Assembly (NCBI RefSeq): GCF_000801315.1
Contig: NZ_CP010054.1
Location: 2,666,001-2,730,000 of the forward strand
Length of the DNA stretch: 64,000 bases
Direction of reading: 5' to 3'
Origin: Hymenobacter sp. DG25B
Lineage (GTDB): Bacteria > Bacteroidota > Bacteroidia > Cytophagales > Hymenobacteraceae
In this document: positions 43,267-51,108 of the stretch, piece after piece
How the letters are laid out: each line of letters opens with the position of its first letter
How positions within the stretch are numbered: position 1 is the first letter of the stretch
The notes under the pieces: model-generated
Seen by the model: only the letters and a program-made list of their open reading frames with translations
The model's database searches: none
What the model was told of the DNA's origin: nothing
Translations under genes and position numbers: made by a program

Positions 43267-44352
43267 TTACAAACCCAGCGTATCAAGGGGTGAGGCGGGG
43301 CGGTTGTGTTGGGCAACATGCGTATAAATTTCAGTGGTTTTAATGCTGCTGTGCCCCAATAAATTCTGGATAATACGAATATCGGTACCGGCCTCCAGCA
43401 AATGAGTAGCATAGCTGTGCCGCAGCATGTGCAAGGTAACGGTTCGGCGAATACCGGCCCGTTCAGCGGCCTGTTTTACTACTAGTTGTAGGCTGCGTTC
43501 AGAATATGGTTCGCCGGGGCGTTGTCCTTCAAAGAGAAAGGTAACTGGCCGGAACTGCCGGTATTGCTCCCGGAGCAGTTGCAGCAGGCTATCGGGGAGC
43601 GGCAAGTCGCGGTCTTTTTTACCTTTGCCGGCCCGTACATACAGGACCATGCGCCTGGCATCAATGTCGGTAGGCGTCAGGGCCAATACCTCGCCCAGGC
43701 GCAGGCCTAATCCATAGGCCAGCATAAGCATAGCGCGGTGTTTGAGGTTGTCGGTGCTCAGCAGTAAATCCTTTACCTCCTCTTTGGCCAGCAGCTTTGG
43801 GTTTTGCAGCGGCCGCTTGGGCCGGGGCACCTCGTAGTATTGCCGGGGCTGGCCTTCCACCTGTTCGTAGTAGAATTTAATGGCGTTGATGAGGGTATTC
43901 TGATACGCTTCTGACAGGCCGGCGGCCACTCGCTGGGCCAGGTAATCCAGCACATCCTGCCTGCTCAGCTCCAGGGGGAGGCGCGGGGCGTGGTAGCTTA
44001 TAAACTGCAGAAAAGCGCCCCGGTAGTTTTTCAGGGTTTGGGGGCTATAGCGCTTTAGGGCAATATGCTGGCTATAGCGCGAAAGCAGCGCCTCCTGCGG
44101 AGTAGGCGCAGGCAATTCTTTGGCCAATGCCGGTACCGGCGGCACTTGCAGGGCAAGGCCTAACGGGGCGCAGGCCGCTTGTAATTGCGCCACGGCTTCG
44201 GGGGTGGCGGGCAGCACATAGCCGCGCATAGGTGCACTGTAGCGTACGCCGGCTGCGAGGAGCGCCGTTCGCACCACCACATCAGAATACGGAAAAAACA
44301 CCTGAAACCCGGTACGGGACTCGCACAGGCGCAACGTAACGGCAGGTTTCAT
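43267..44352 (-). CDS. tyrosine recombinase with unusual N-terminal domain
   Basis: 361 residues. The catalytic set is complete: R218 (GLGLRLGE), K246 (GKGKKDR), H308 and R311 (HMLRH), H334 (LLGHSS) and Y343 (EIYTHV). A core-binding SAM-like domain spans about 87-175. The first 80 residues form an extra domain (VTLRLCESRTGFQVFFPYSD...) not found in XerC/D. The extra loop characteristic of integron IntI is absent. The gene follows ssb after 34 bases on the same strand. Such an enzyme cuts and joins DNA at short inverted sites; the hairpin just past its stop is a candidate site. Confidence 0.9.
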   Translation of the reverse strand: MKPAVTLRLCESRTGFQVFFPYSDVVVRTALLAAGVRYSAPMRGYVLPATPEAVAQLQAACAPLGLALQVPPVPALAKELPAPTPQEALLSRYSQHIALKRYSPQTLKNYRGAFLQFISYHAPRLPLELSRQDVLDYLAQRVAAGLSEAYQNTLINAIKFYYEQVEGQPRQYYEVPRPKRPLQNPKLLAKEEVKDLLLSTDNLKHRAMLMLAYGLGLRLGEVLALTPTDIDARRMVLYVRAGKGKKDRDLPLPDSLLQLLREQYRQFRPVTFLFEGQRPGEPYSERSLQLVVKQAAERAGIRRTVTLHMLRHSYATHLLEAGTDIRIIQNLLGHSSIKTTEIYTHVAQHNRPASPLDTLGL

Positions 44353-44386
44353 GACAGAGCAACAAGGAAGACCAATATAAGGCTCC

Positions 44387-44734
44387 TTACAGGGTTTCGC
44401 CGGTTTTTTTGTCGAGCATCAGGATTTGTTCGCCTATTATTTCGGTCACATAGTGGCGCACGCCGGCGGCATCATCATAATGCCGGTTTTTTAGTTTACC
44501 CTCTACATACACCAGGCTGCCTTTGCGCAGGTAGGCCTGAGCCAACTCGGCCAGCCCGCGCCAGAGTACTACGGTGTGCCAGTCGGTGCTGGTATGCAGC
44601 TGGCCGGTTTTGTCGCGGTAGCTCTCGGATGTAGCCAGGGAGAATTTGGCTACCGGCACGTTTCCCTCCAGTACCTGCACTTCGGGGTCTTTACCCAGGT
44701 TGCCGATAAGCGCTACTTTGTTGAGGCCGCGCAT
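44387..44734 (-). CDS. ssb: short single-stranded DNA-binding protein
   Basis: 115 residues, one OB fold. LNKVALIGNLGKDPEVQ, VAKFSLATSE, TDWHTVVLWRGLAELAQAYLRKGSLVYVEGKL and the C-terminal ITEIIGEQILMLDKK pattern (here VTEIIGEQILML) identify SSB. The flexible tail and acidic DDIPF-type tip used to recruit replication partners are missing, so it is probably not the main chromosomal SSB. It starts ten bases after the zinc-ribbon gene and is followed by the recombinase gene, which suggests a shared role on single-stranded DNA (inference). Confidence 0.9.
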   Translation of the reverse strand: MRGLNKVALIGNLGKDPEVQVLEGNVPVAKFSLATSESYRDKTGQLHTSTDWHTVVLWRGLAELAQAYLRKGSLVYVEGKLKNRHYDDAAGVRHYVTEIIGEQILMLDKKTGETL

Positions 44735-44744
44735 AGGTCTGGGT

Positions 44745-45395
44745 CTAGTTCTTCGTGCCGCACTCGGCGCAGAATTTCTGCTCCGGCTTCATAGGAGAGC
44801 CGCAGTCGGTGCAGAACCGGTCTTTTTGCTGAGCTACCACATTGGGCGTGCCGCACTCGGGGCAGAATTTCTGGCCGGGGTTTAGCTTGGCGCTGCAGCT
44901 TTTGCACTGCACAATGCCACCGCGGTTCAGGAAATCCAGCTCTTTGGTATAGTCCTGGGCGCGGGTTTTTTCGCGAATCTGCTCGCTGGTGGCCTGGGCC
45001 TGCTGCGAGGCCAGCTCTTCGTGCTCATCGGGGGCGCAGTCTTCGCAGAGGCCGGCTTTGTGGTTCCAGCAAACATCGGGGCACACCCAATGGCCGCAGC
45101 GGGTACATTGCTTGAAATACACCTTGCCTTCCTGCACCGCTTTTTCCAGGGCCGCATCGTGGGCTTTGCCGCCAATGGCACGCTGCACGTGGTAAGCGGC
45201 GTTGCCGGCATCGTAGAAACTCCCGCCAAACAGGCTGCCGGCAGCGCGCATCAACTCCCCGGCAATGCCAATGCTGTTGGGCTGAAACCGCGACATGTGC
45301 CCATTGCGGCATTTATCGCAGTAAAACTTAAACTGAAAGCCTTTGTCAGTGGAAAGGTCATCGTGGTTGGCCACAAATTGTATCAGATTGCTCAT
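44745..45395 (-). CDS. zinc-ribbon protein of unknown function
   Basis: 216 residues from the ATG at 45393-45395 (MSNLIQFVANHDDLS); a longer frame to 45440 crosses a -7 element and is rejected. At least four CxxC-type pairs are visible: YCDKC near 25, QCTRCGHWVCPDVCW near 98, QCKSC with FCPECG near 165-180, and FCTDCG with FCAECG at the very end, forming zinc ribbons. A Gly/Ala-rich middle segment may be amphipathic. It is probably a nucleic-acid or protein-binding adaptor. It is the first gene of the operon with ssb and the recombinase. Confidence 0.75.
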   Translation of the reverse strand: MSNLIQFVANHDDLSTDKGFQFKFYCDKCRNGHMSRFQPNSIGIAGELMRAAGSLFGGSFYDAGNAAYHVQRAIGGKAHDAALEKAVQEGKVYFKQCTRCGHWVCPDVCWNHKAGLCEDCAPDEHEELASQQAQATSEQIREKTRAQDYTKELDFLNRGGIVQCKSCSAKLNPGQKFCPECGTPNVVAQQKDRFCTDCGSPMKPEQKFCAECGTKN

Positions 45396-45418
45396 AGCGC
45401 AGAAAGTAGGATTCGGGG

Positions 45419-45426
45419 CAAAAATA
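45419..45426 (-). promoter_or_regulatory. -7 element of the zinc-ribbon/ssb/recombinase operon
   Basis: On the minus strand a perfect TATTTTTG, 23 bases before the zinc-ribbon ATG. No -33 box was found at standard distance. Confidence 0.45.
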
Positions 45427-45626
45427 GTAGGAAGATTCAACCACTTATGAATTAATATCTATCTGGTTGAATTTTTCAGCTAGTTCACTCTGTCAGCTGA
45501 TTTCAAGCCCAATGCTATTATTATGTGAGCCGGTTATCTCACTAAAATCAGAAAGAAGAAGCTGGTCCATTAAACCCGGACTACCTTTCCTTCTCTAACC
45601 CGGCATCACCCTCTTCGCCTCCCTGT

Positions 45627-46172
45627 TTGGAAGACCAGGAAATACTGCTCAAGTTTCAGGACCCGGCTGCCCGCAACGTGGCCTTCAACCAGCTGGTGCG
45701 CAAGTACCAGACGAAGGTGTATTGGCACGTGCGCAAAATGGTGATTGACCACGAGGACGCCGACGACCTGACGCAGGAGGTATTTATTAAGGTGTGGAAG
45801 CATCTGGAGAACTTCCGCCAGGATGCCTCCCTCTACACCTGGATTTACCGCATTGCCACCAACGAGTGTCTGAACTTCCTGAGCAGCAAGCGGCGCAGGT
45901 TCTTTCTGCCCCTGAATGACGTGGGCGCCGAGCTAGCCGCCAAAGTGGAAGCCGACCCCAACATTGCCGGCGACGCAATCGAGCTAAAACTCCAGAAAGC
46001 CATTCTGCAGCTGCCGGATAAACAGCGCCTGGTGTTCAACCTGCGCTACTACGATGAAATGCCCTACGAGCAGATGGCGGAAGTAACCGGTACCAGCGTA
46101 GGCGCCCTGAAAGCCTCCTACCACCACGCGGCCAAGAAGATAGAACAATACATCAACGCGCACTCTGATTAA
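45627..46172 (+). CDS. ECF-type RNA polymerase sigma factor
   Basis: 181 residues, beginning with TTG at 45627; no ATG or GTG is available upstream in frame before unrelated sequence, and the next ATG (45738) would remove region 2. Region 2 is complete (VAFNQLVRKYQTKVYWHVRKM, DHEDADDLTQEVFIKVWKHL, YTWIYRIATNECLNF) and region 4 has LQLPDKQRLVFNLRYYDEMPYEQMAEVTGTSVGALKASYHHAAKKIE. It directs polymerase to stress or envelope promoters. The next two genes, a single-pass membrane protein and an exported helical protein, look like its regulators. A TACCTTTC element at 45582 may be the promoter. Confidence 0.9.
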   Translation: MEDQEILLKFQDPAARNVAFNQLVRKYQTKVYWHVRKMVIDHEDADDLTQEVFIKVWKHLENFRQDASLYTWIYRIATNECLNFLSSKRRRFFLPLNDVGAELAAKVEADPNIAGDAIELKLQKAILQLPDKQRLVFNLRYYDEMPYEQMAEVTGTSVGALKASYHHAAKKIEQYINAHSD

Positions 46173-46202
46173 ACCTCAAGGCCCCCGCGGCTTCTAACCA
46201 AT

Positions 46203-46676
46203 ATGAAAACTCCGTTTCGTCTGGACGACCACCCCCGCCGGACTTCTCCCTTAGCCCCGCCGCCCGATGGCTACTTTGACCGGCTCCCGCGCCGCGTGAT
46301 GGAGCGCGTGCAGCCGGCTCCGGCAGCGGAAATGGCCCCGGCCGGTTGGCTGCTGACCCTCTCCCGCCCCATGCGTACGGCCCTGGCTTCGGCGGTGCTG
46401 CTGGGCGGCTTTGTTACCTCGTTTTTTCTGAGCCAACCGGCCGTTTCTCCGCAACAGCCTGTTGCCACTACCACGGCCGCTATGGTGCTGGCCACCGTGC
46501 CGCGCACCGAAATGGTGCAGTATCTACTGGCCAGCGACCAGCGCGTAACCCTCCCGGACCTGGCCGAGCTGCCCGGCACCGCCGACCAAACCGTAACGGA
46601 CAGTTTCCTGCAGGCATCTTCCGCCGAAGTGCAGGATATACTGGACGAGCAACCCACCGATGACCTTTATTTGTAA
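46203..46676 (+). CDS. single-pass membrane protein, possible anti-sigma factor
   Basis: 157 residues. A Pro/Arg-rich cytoplasmic start (residues 1-55) with FDRLPRRVMERV precedes one membrane segment at about 60-77 (ALASAVLLGGFVTSFFL), and the rest is an acidic exported part. The position 30 bases after the sigma gene and the topology are those of an anti-sigma factor, but no zinc-binding HxxxCxxC motif is visible. The role is therefore an inference from context. Confidence 0.65.
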   Translation: MKTPFRLDDHPRRTSPLAPPPDGYFDRLPRRVMERVQPAPAAEMAPAGWLLTLSRPMRTALASAVLLGGFVTSFFLSQPAVSPQQPVATTTAAMVLATVPRTEMVQYLLASDQRVTLPDLAELPGTADQTVTDSFLQASSAEVQDILDEQPTDDLYL

Positions 46677-46680
46677 GCTG

Positions 46681-47190
46681 ATGTCCCTTTCTCTTTTCTC
46701 CCTACTGCCGGCTAAAAAACCTGGTCTGTCCGTATTTCTGATCCTGGCTTGCCTGTTGCTGCACACCGCCGCCTGGGCTCAGAAACCCGACCGCCAGGAA
46801 CGCCTCTCCCGCCTGGAAAACGCCAAAATTGCGTTTCTCACCGATAAGCTCACGCTCACCCAGGACCAGGCCCAGCGTTTCTGGCCCCTTTACAACGAGT
46901 TTACCGATAAGCGCCGCGACCTGAACCGCCGCCAGCGCCAACTGCGCACCAGTGACCCGGAAGGCCTCACTGACCAGCAAATCAAGGATAACCTAACCCA
47001 GGCCTTTGCCATGCGCCAGCAGGAAGTAACGCTGGAAAAAGAGTACTTCGAGAAGTTTCAGAAAGTACTTTCCATCCGGCAGGTGGGCCGCCTGTATCTG
47101 GCCGAGCGGGAGTTTACCCGCGAGGTGCTGCACCGCCTGGATGAGCGCCGCGGCGGCCCCCGCTCCGGCGACGTAGCAGCCCCGCGCTAG
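46681..47190 (+). CDS. exported Spy-like helical protein of the sigma operon
   Basis: 169 residues from the ATG at 46681, four bases after the previous stop; an in-frame ATG at 46660 overlaps that gene. The first 33 residues look like a signal sequence (PGLSVFLILACLLLHTAAWAQ). The mature part is all helical and charged, with KLTLTQDQAQRFWPLYNEF as an LTxxQ-like element and a coiled second helix. Similar genes commonly follow sigma/anti-sigma pairs in Bacteroidota and may sense envelope state. No terminator follows before the repeats at 47218. Confidence 0.75.
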   Translation: MSLSLFSLLPAKKPGLSVFLILACLLLHTAAWAQKPDRQERLSRLENAKIAFLTDKLTLTQDQAQRFWPLYNEFTDKRRDLNRRQRQLRTSDPEGLTDQQIKDNLTQAFAMRQQEVTLEKEYFEKFQKVLSIRQVGRLYLAEREFTREVLHRLDERRGGPRSGDVAAPR

Positions 47191-47217
47191 GGCTTCATTC
47201 ACAAATAAATTTCCTCG

Positions 47218-47358
47218 GTCATGTCGAGCGCAGGCGAGACATCTCGCGTGCTGATGTTGCCATAGTACCTGTCATGCTGAGCGTGTCGAAGCATCTCTAC
47301 TGCTTCGTTGCATTGTTATACCACACTAGCGAGAAGTCTCGCCTGCGCTCGACATGAC
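47218..47358. repeat. nested inverted repeat without a gene
   Basis: The outer arms 47218-47247 and 47329-47358 match in 29 of 30 bases (starting GTCATGTCGAGCGCAGGCGA). Between them lies another member of the same motif family, GTCATGCTGAGCGTGTCGAA at 47271-47290. The 81-base interior has no reading frame. It resembles the GIY-YIG unit ends and the 7353 repeat, and may be a non-autonomous derivative. Confidence 0.8.
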
Positions 47359-47400
47359 AGTCTTATTCTCGCCCTGATATTTCAATTATCCATTAGCTCC

Positions 47401-47431
47401 AAAAGGCTGCCCACACCGGGCAGCCTTTTTT
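47401..47431 (+). terminator. terminator before the aminotransferase
   Basis: AAAAGGCTGCCC pairs with GGGCAGCCTTTT around a short loop, then T run. The T run doubles as part of the -33 box of the next promoter. Confidence 0.8.
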
Positions 47432-47463
47432 GCTGCGTACGGGAGAATCACGCCGTACCTTTG
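47429..47463 (+). promoter_or_regulatory. promoter of the aminotransferase gene
   Basis: TTTG (47429-47432), 23 bases, perfect TACCTTTG (47456-47463). The ATG lies only six bases after the -7 box, so the transcript is leaderless or nearly so. Confidence 0.6.
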
Positions 47464-47468
47464 CCCCT

Positions 47469-48686
47469 ATGCAAACGGCTTCTTTTACTTCCCGTCAGCT
47501 TTTTCTGCGCCATCAGGCGCAAACCTCTGATTTCCCTCTGCTGCTTGAAATTGAGCGGGCGGAAGGCGTGTACATGTACGGCCCAGAGGGCGCCCGCTAC
47601 CTGGATCTGATATCCGGAATTGGGGTGAGCAATGTGGGCCACCGCCACCCCAAAGTGCTGGCCGCCATCCAGCAGCAGCTGGATAAATACCTGCACCTGA
47701 TGGTGTATGGGGAGCTGGTGCAGGCCCCGCCGGCCGCGCTGGCCCACGCCCTGCACCACACCTTGCCTACCCGGCTTAACTCGGTCTACTTTACCAACTC
47801 TGGGACTGAAGCAGTGGAAGGCGCCCTGAAGCTGGCCAAACGCTACACCGGCCGCACCGAGCTTATTTCCTGTCATCGGGCATATCATGGCTCCACGCAG
47901 GGCGCGCTTTCCGTCACGGGTTCCGAGGAGTTCAAGCGTAGCTACCGTCCCTTGCTGCCCGATGTGCGCCACATCGAGTTCAACCACCAGGCCGATTTAG
48001 ACCAGATAACGTCCCGCACCGCCGCCGTCATTGTGGAAACGGTGCAGGGCGAAGCGGGCGTACGGGTAGCCTTGCCCGGCTATTTGCCGGCTTTGCGCCA
48101 GCGCTGCCAAGAGGTAGGGGCCCTGCTGATTCTGGATGAGATTCAGTGCGGGTTTGGCCGCACCGGTACCTTCTGGGCGTTTGAGCAGTTTGGCATCGAG
48201 CCCGATATCCTGCTCACGGCCAAAGGCATGGGCGGCGGCATGCCCATTGGGGCGTTTATTGCGCCCCAGGAAATTATGGCCGTTTTCAAAACCAACCCTA
48301 TCCTGGGACACCTTACCACGTTTGGCGGGCATCCGGTGTCATGCGCGGCCTCGCTGGCTACGCTGCGCGTTATTCAGGAGGAAAACCTGCTGGCGGGCGT
48401 ACACGAAAAAGCCGCCCTGTTCAGGCGGCTTCTGCGGCACCCGGCCATCCGCGAGGTGCGGGGCTGTGGGTTACTGATGGCGGTAGAATTTGAGTCGTTT
48501 GCGGTGCTGAAGCCCATTATTGACCGGGCTTTGGAGCACGAAGGTGTGCTGACGGATTGGTTTCTGTTCTGTGACAACTCCCTGCGGCTGGCGCCTCCCC
48601 TCACCATTTCTAAGGAAGAAATTGAGGAAGCCTGCGCGGCGCTGCTACGCGCTGTAGAGCACGTTACCAGCACCTTAGCCAGCTAA
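47469..48686 (+). CDS. class III aminotransferase (acetylornithine/ornithine type)
   Basis: 405 residues from the ATG at 47469 (MQTASFTSRQLFLRHQ); a start at 47430 would lie inside the promoter. The PLP fold type I features are present: NSGTEAVEGALKLAKRYTGR, SCHRAYHGSTQGALS, ILDEIQCGFGRTG with the pyridine-binding D223, and the Schiff-base lysine K252 in LLTAKGMGGGMPIG. It transfers an omega-amino group from ornithine, acetylornithine, lysine or a related amine. No other arginine genes are nearby, so the substrate is open. It converges on the TerB-like gene with six bases between stops. Confidence 0.9.
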   Translation: MQTASFTSRQLFLRHQAQTSDFPLLLEIERAEGVYMYGPEGARYLDLISGIGVSNVGHRHPKVLAAIQQQLDKYLHLMVYGELVQAPPAALAHALHHTLPTRLNSVYFTNSGTEAVEGALKLAKRYTGRTELISCHRAYHGSTQGALSVTGSEEFKRSYRPLLPDVRHIEFNHQADLDQITSRTAAVIVETVQGEAGVRVALPGYLPALRQRCQEVGALLILDEIQCGFGRTGTFWAFEQFGIEPDILLTAKGMGGGMPIGAFIAPQEIMAVFKTNPILGHLTTFGGHPVSCAASLATLRVIQEENLLAGVHEKAALFRRLLRHPAIREVRGCGLLMAVEFESFAVLKPIIDRALEHEGVLTDWFLFCDNSLRLAPPLTISKEEIEEACAALLRAVEHVTSTLAS

Positions 48687-48692
48687 GGCAAG

Positions 48693-49133
48693 CTATTCGC
48701 CGCCGTTGTAGTTCAGGAAGGCCTGCGACTCCTGCTTGATCTGCTCCCGGGGCAGGCCGTCTTTCACGCCCATGGAAATCTTGCGGACCAGCACGCCTAC
48801 AATGGCTTTGCGGAAGCCCAGCTTGGTGGCCATGTCAATGCAGAAGTCCATTTCGTGGTCATCTACCACGCCATCGGCTAGCATCATATCTACCAGGTCA
48901 AATATCTGGTCGAAGCGTTCTGAGTCATTATCGGGCACCAACATGGTGGGCGTGTTGGTATTGGCTACCAGATTGCGGACATCCTCCGCCCGCATACCGT
49001 TCTTTTTGCCTACAGCCACAATGAAAGTCATTTCCCGCTCATCAATGTGCCCATCGGCCTTAGCCAGGGAAGCAAGATTGCAGAGGTGGCTTTTGACTTT
49101 CTTCGTCTGTTCGCTTTCGAAAAAACCAAACAT
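48693..49133 (-). CDS. TerB-like helical protein
   Basis: 146 residues. The pattern LASLAKADGHIDEREMTFI and, 65 residues later, MLADGVVDDHEMDFCIDMA is the pseudo-repeat of TerB/DjlA N-terminal domains, with acidic residues that bind metal in some members. An N-terminal MFGFFESEQTKK is also common there. The family is linked to tellurite resistance and to membrane-stress complexes, but single genes like this have no proven role. Confidence 0.75.
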   Translation of the reverse strand: MFGFFESEQTKKVKSHLCNLASLAKADGHIDEREMTFIVAVGKKNGMRAEDVRNLVANTNTPTMLVPDNDSERFDQIFDLVDMMLADGVVDDHEMDFCIDMATKLGFRKAIVGVLVRKISMGVKDGLPREQIKQESQAFLNYNGGE

Positions 49134-49392
49134 ATAACGGAAACAGGTTAACTGGTGGGAATTAGGAGGTTGCCAGAAGGGCGCATCGACAGCGAAAATC
49201 CTGCCGGGGTGAAAACGAAGATTGGAAAAAGGGAGCTTAAGATACCTACTACCCCGCTAGAACACAATACGCAGTTTCGGAAAAAATAGCCATATCCAAG
49301 GAACAACCGTTGAATTTATCTTACTTCGCATCATTTGTGCCGGCTGCAGCTCTGCGGCCGGCTTCCCCCTGGGTATAAGAACCACTAAGTAT

Positions 49393-50364
49393 ATGAAACG
49401 CATTGGAGTTTTTACCAGCGGCGGCGACTCGCCCGGCATGAATGCCTGCATTCGGGCCGTGGTGCGCACCGCCGTTTACCATGGTATTGAGGTGTATGGC
49501 ATTATGCGCGGCTATAGCGGCATGATTAAGGGCGAGTTTGTGCGCCTGGATTCTGCTTCGGTATCCAACACTATTCAGAAAGGTGGTACCATTCTGAAAT
49601 CGGCGCGCAGCCAGAAGTTCATGACCAAAGAAGGCCGGCAGCAGGCCTTCGACCAGCTGGTAAACAATGGTATTGAAGGGCTGGTGGCCATAGGCGGCAA
49701 CGGTACATTTACGGGCGCTAATCTGTTTGAACAAGAATTCGGAATTCCTACCGTAGGCGCGCCGGGCACCATTGATAACGACCTGTTCGGCACCGATTAC
49801 ACCATTGGTTACGACACCGCAGTAAACACGGCCCTGGAGGCCATTGATAAAATCCGGGACACCGCTGACTCGCACGACCGGTGCTTTTTTGTGGAAGTAA
49901 TGGGCCGCGACTCGGGCTACATTGCCATTCCCTGCGCCATTGGCGGCGGGGCCGAAATTGTGATGATTCCGGAAACCAAGATGTCCACGGATGCCGTGAT
50001 TGACAGCCTGCGCAATGGTTGGCAGCGCTCCAAAACCTCCTTTATTGTGGTGGTGGCCGAGGGCGACGAAGAGGGCAACGCCCACACTATTGCCCAGCGC
50101 GTGAAGGAGGAAATTCCGCAGCTCGATACCCGCGTTACCATTATCGGGCACATTCAGCGCGGGGGCGCGCCTTCCGCCGCCGACCGGATGCTGGCTTCGC
50201 AGATTGGCATTGCGGCCGTAGAGGGCCTTATGAACGGCATGCGCAACGTTATGGCCGGCATCATGGACCGCAAGCTGGTGTACACTCCTTTCCATGATAC
50301 CATCTACAAGAAAAAGCTTATCAACCAGAGCTTTATGCGCATGGTTGAAATCCTGAGCGTGTAA
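49393..50364 (+). CDS. pfkA: 6-phosphofructokinase
   Basis: 323 residues, standard length. TSGGDSPGMNACI at the start, PGTIDNDLFGTDYTIGYDTA with catalytic D128, VEVMGRDSGYIA and GHIQRGGAPSAADR are all present. The ATP-site motif reads GGNGT with N103 where most enzymes have Asp (GGDG); Gly104 keeps it in the ATP-using rather than PPi-using group. It phosphorylates fructose-6-phosphate, the committed step of glycolysis. A 10-bp imperfect hairpin lies in the leader (49338-49363). Confidence 0.95.
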   Translation: MKRIGVFTSGGDSPGMNACIRAVVRTAVYHGIEVYGIMRGYSGMIKGEFVRLDSASVSNTIQKGGTILKSARSQKFMTKEGRQQAFDQLVNNGIEGLVAIGGNGTFTGANLFEQEFGIPTVGAPGTIDNDLFGTDYTIGYDTAVNTALEAIDKIRDTADSHDRCFFVEVMGRDSGYIAIPCAIGGGAEIVMIPETKMSTDAVIDSLRNGWQRSKTSFIVVVAEGDEEGNAHTIAQRVKEEIPQLDTRVTIIGHIQRGGAPSAADRMLASQIGIAAVEGLMNGMRNVMAGIMDRKLVYTPFHDTIYKKKLINQSFMRMVEILSV

Positions 50365-50457
50365 TACCTGCTGCGGGAATGGCCGTTGGAAAAACAGACA
50401 GAAACACTTACTCTTGTGCGTATTGTTTTTTGTCTGTTTTTTTATCATCATTCCTAT

Positions 50458-51066
50458 ATGAAGCTATTTTACCCTTTGTTGATTGCCATAGCCGCCTGCA
50501 CCGGCGCCCAGGCGCAAACGCAGCCAGCGCCGACGAGTCACCCCAAAAGTCAGCTGGAGTTTGGTGTAGGTACCAGCCTGAATGGCACGGGTGATTATGC
50601 CTGCCTGAAGACGCACCTGGGCTATAATACCCTGATTAACAGACACCTGAGCGCCGGAACGCGCATTGCCATGATCAGCGGGACTAAGGTGAAGTATTTT
50701 GGTCCTGATGCCAGCGTACCGGTCAGTTACCACGCGGTTAACCTGGAAAACGAGGTCTACTTTGCTCCCTTCGGCAACGATGGCCGCGTAGTAGTAGCGC
50801 TGGGAGGCGGTGCCTTTGTTGGCTACGGGCAGCAGTATAACTTCGAATATGCCCAATACGCGCGGAATGCCAACAACCAGATGGAGTTTACTTACAAGCC
50901 CAAGCAAACCAACGGCTTACAAGTGGGCTATATAGCTTCGCTGAACACCGATTTTTGGTTGGATGCGCGCCAGAACTGGCAGGTGGGTTTTAAGCTTGCC
51001 ATACAAAATGATAACCGGGCTACTGTTCTGCCAGGCGGTCAACTGAAGGTTAGCCACCGGTTGTAG
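50458..51066 (+). CDS. exported protein, possible outer-membrane barrel
   Basis: 202 residues from the ATG at 50458, which opens a signal peptide (MKLFYPLLIAIAACTGAQAQ); the earlier ATG at 50386 gives no signal. The mature part alternates beta strands with Gly and aromatic residues (GYNTLINRHLSAGTRIAMISG, VVVALGGGAFVGYGQQYNFEY, LQVGYIASLNTDFWLDARQNWQVGFKLAIQ), like small Bacteroidota barrel proteins. Function is unknown. It stands after pfkA with 93 bases between. Confidence 0.65.
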   Translation: MKLFYPLLIAIAACTGAQAQTQPAPTSHPKSQLEFGVGTSLNGTGDYACLKTHLGYNTLINRHLSAGTRIAMISGTKVKYFGPDASVPVSYHAVNLENEVYFAPFGNDGRVVVALGGGAFVGYGQQYNFEYAQYARNANNQMEFTYKPKQTNGLQVGYIASLNTDFWLDARQNWQVGFKLAIQNDNRATVLPGGQLKVSHRL

Positions 51067-51108
51067 GTCCGTCCTATCTGTATTAAGGCGTCTTCGGGCA
51101 GCTGTTGG

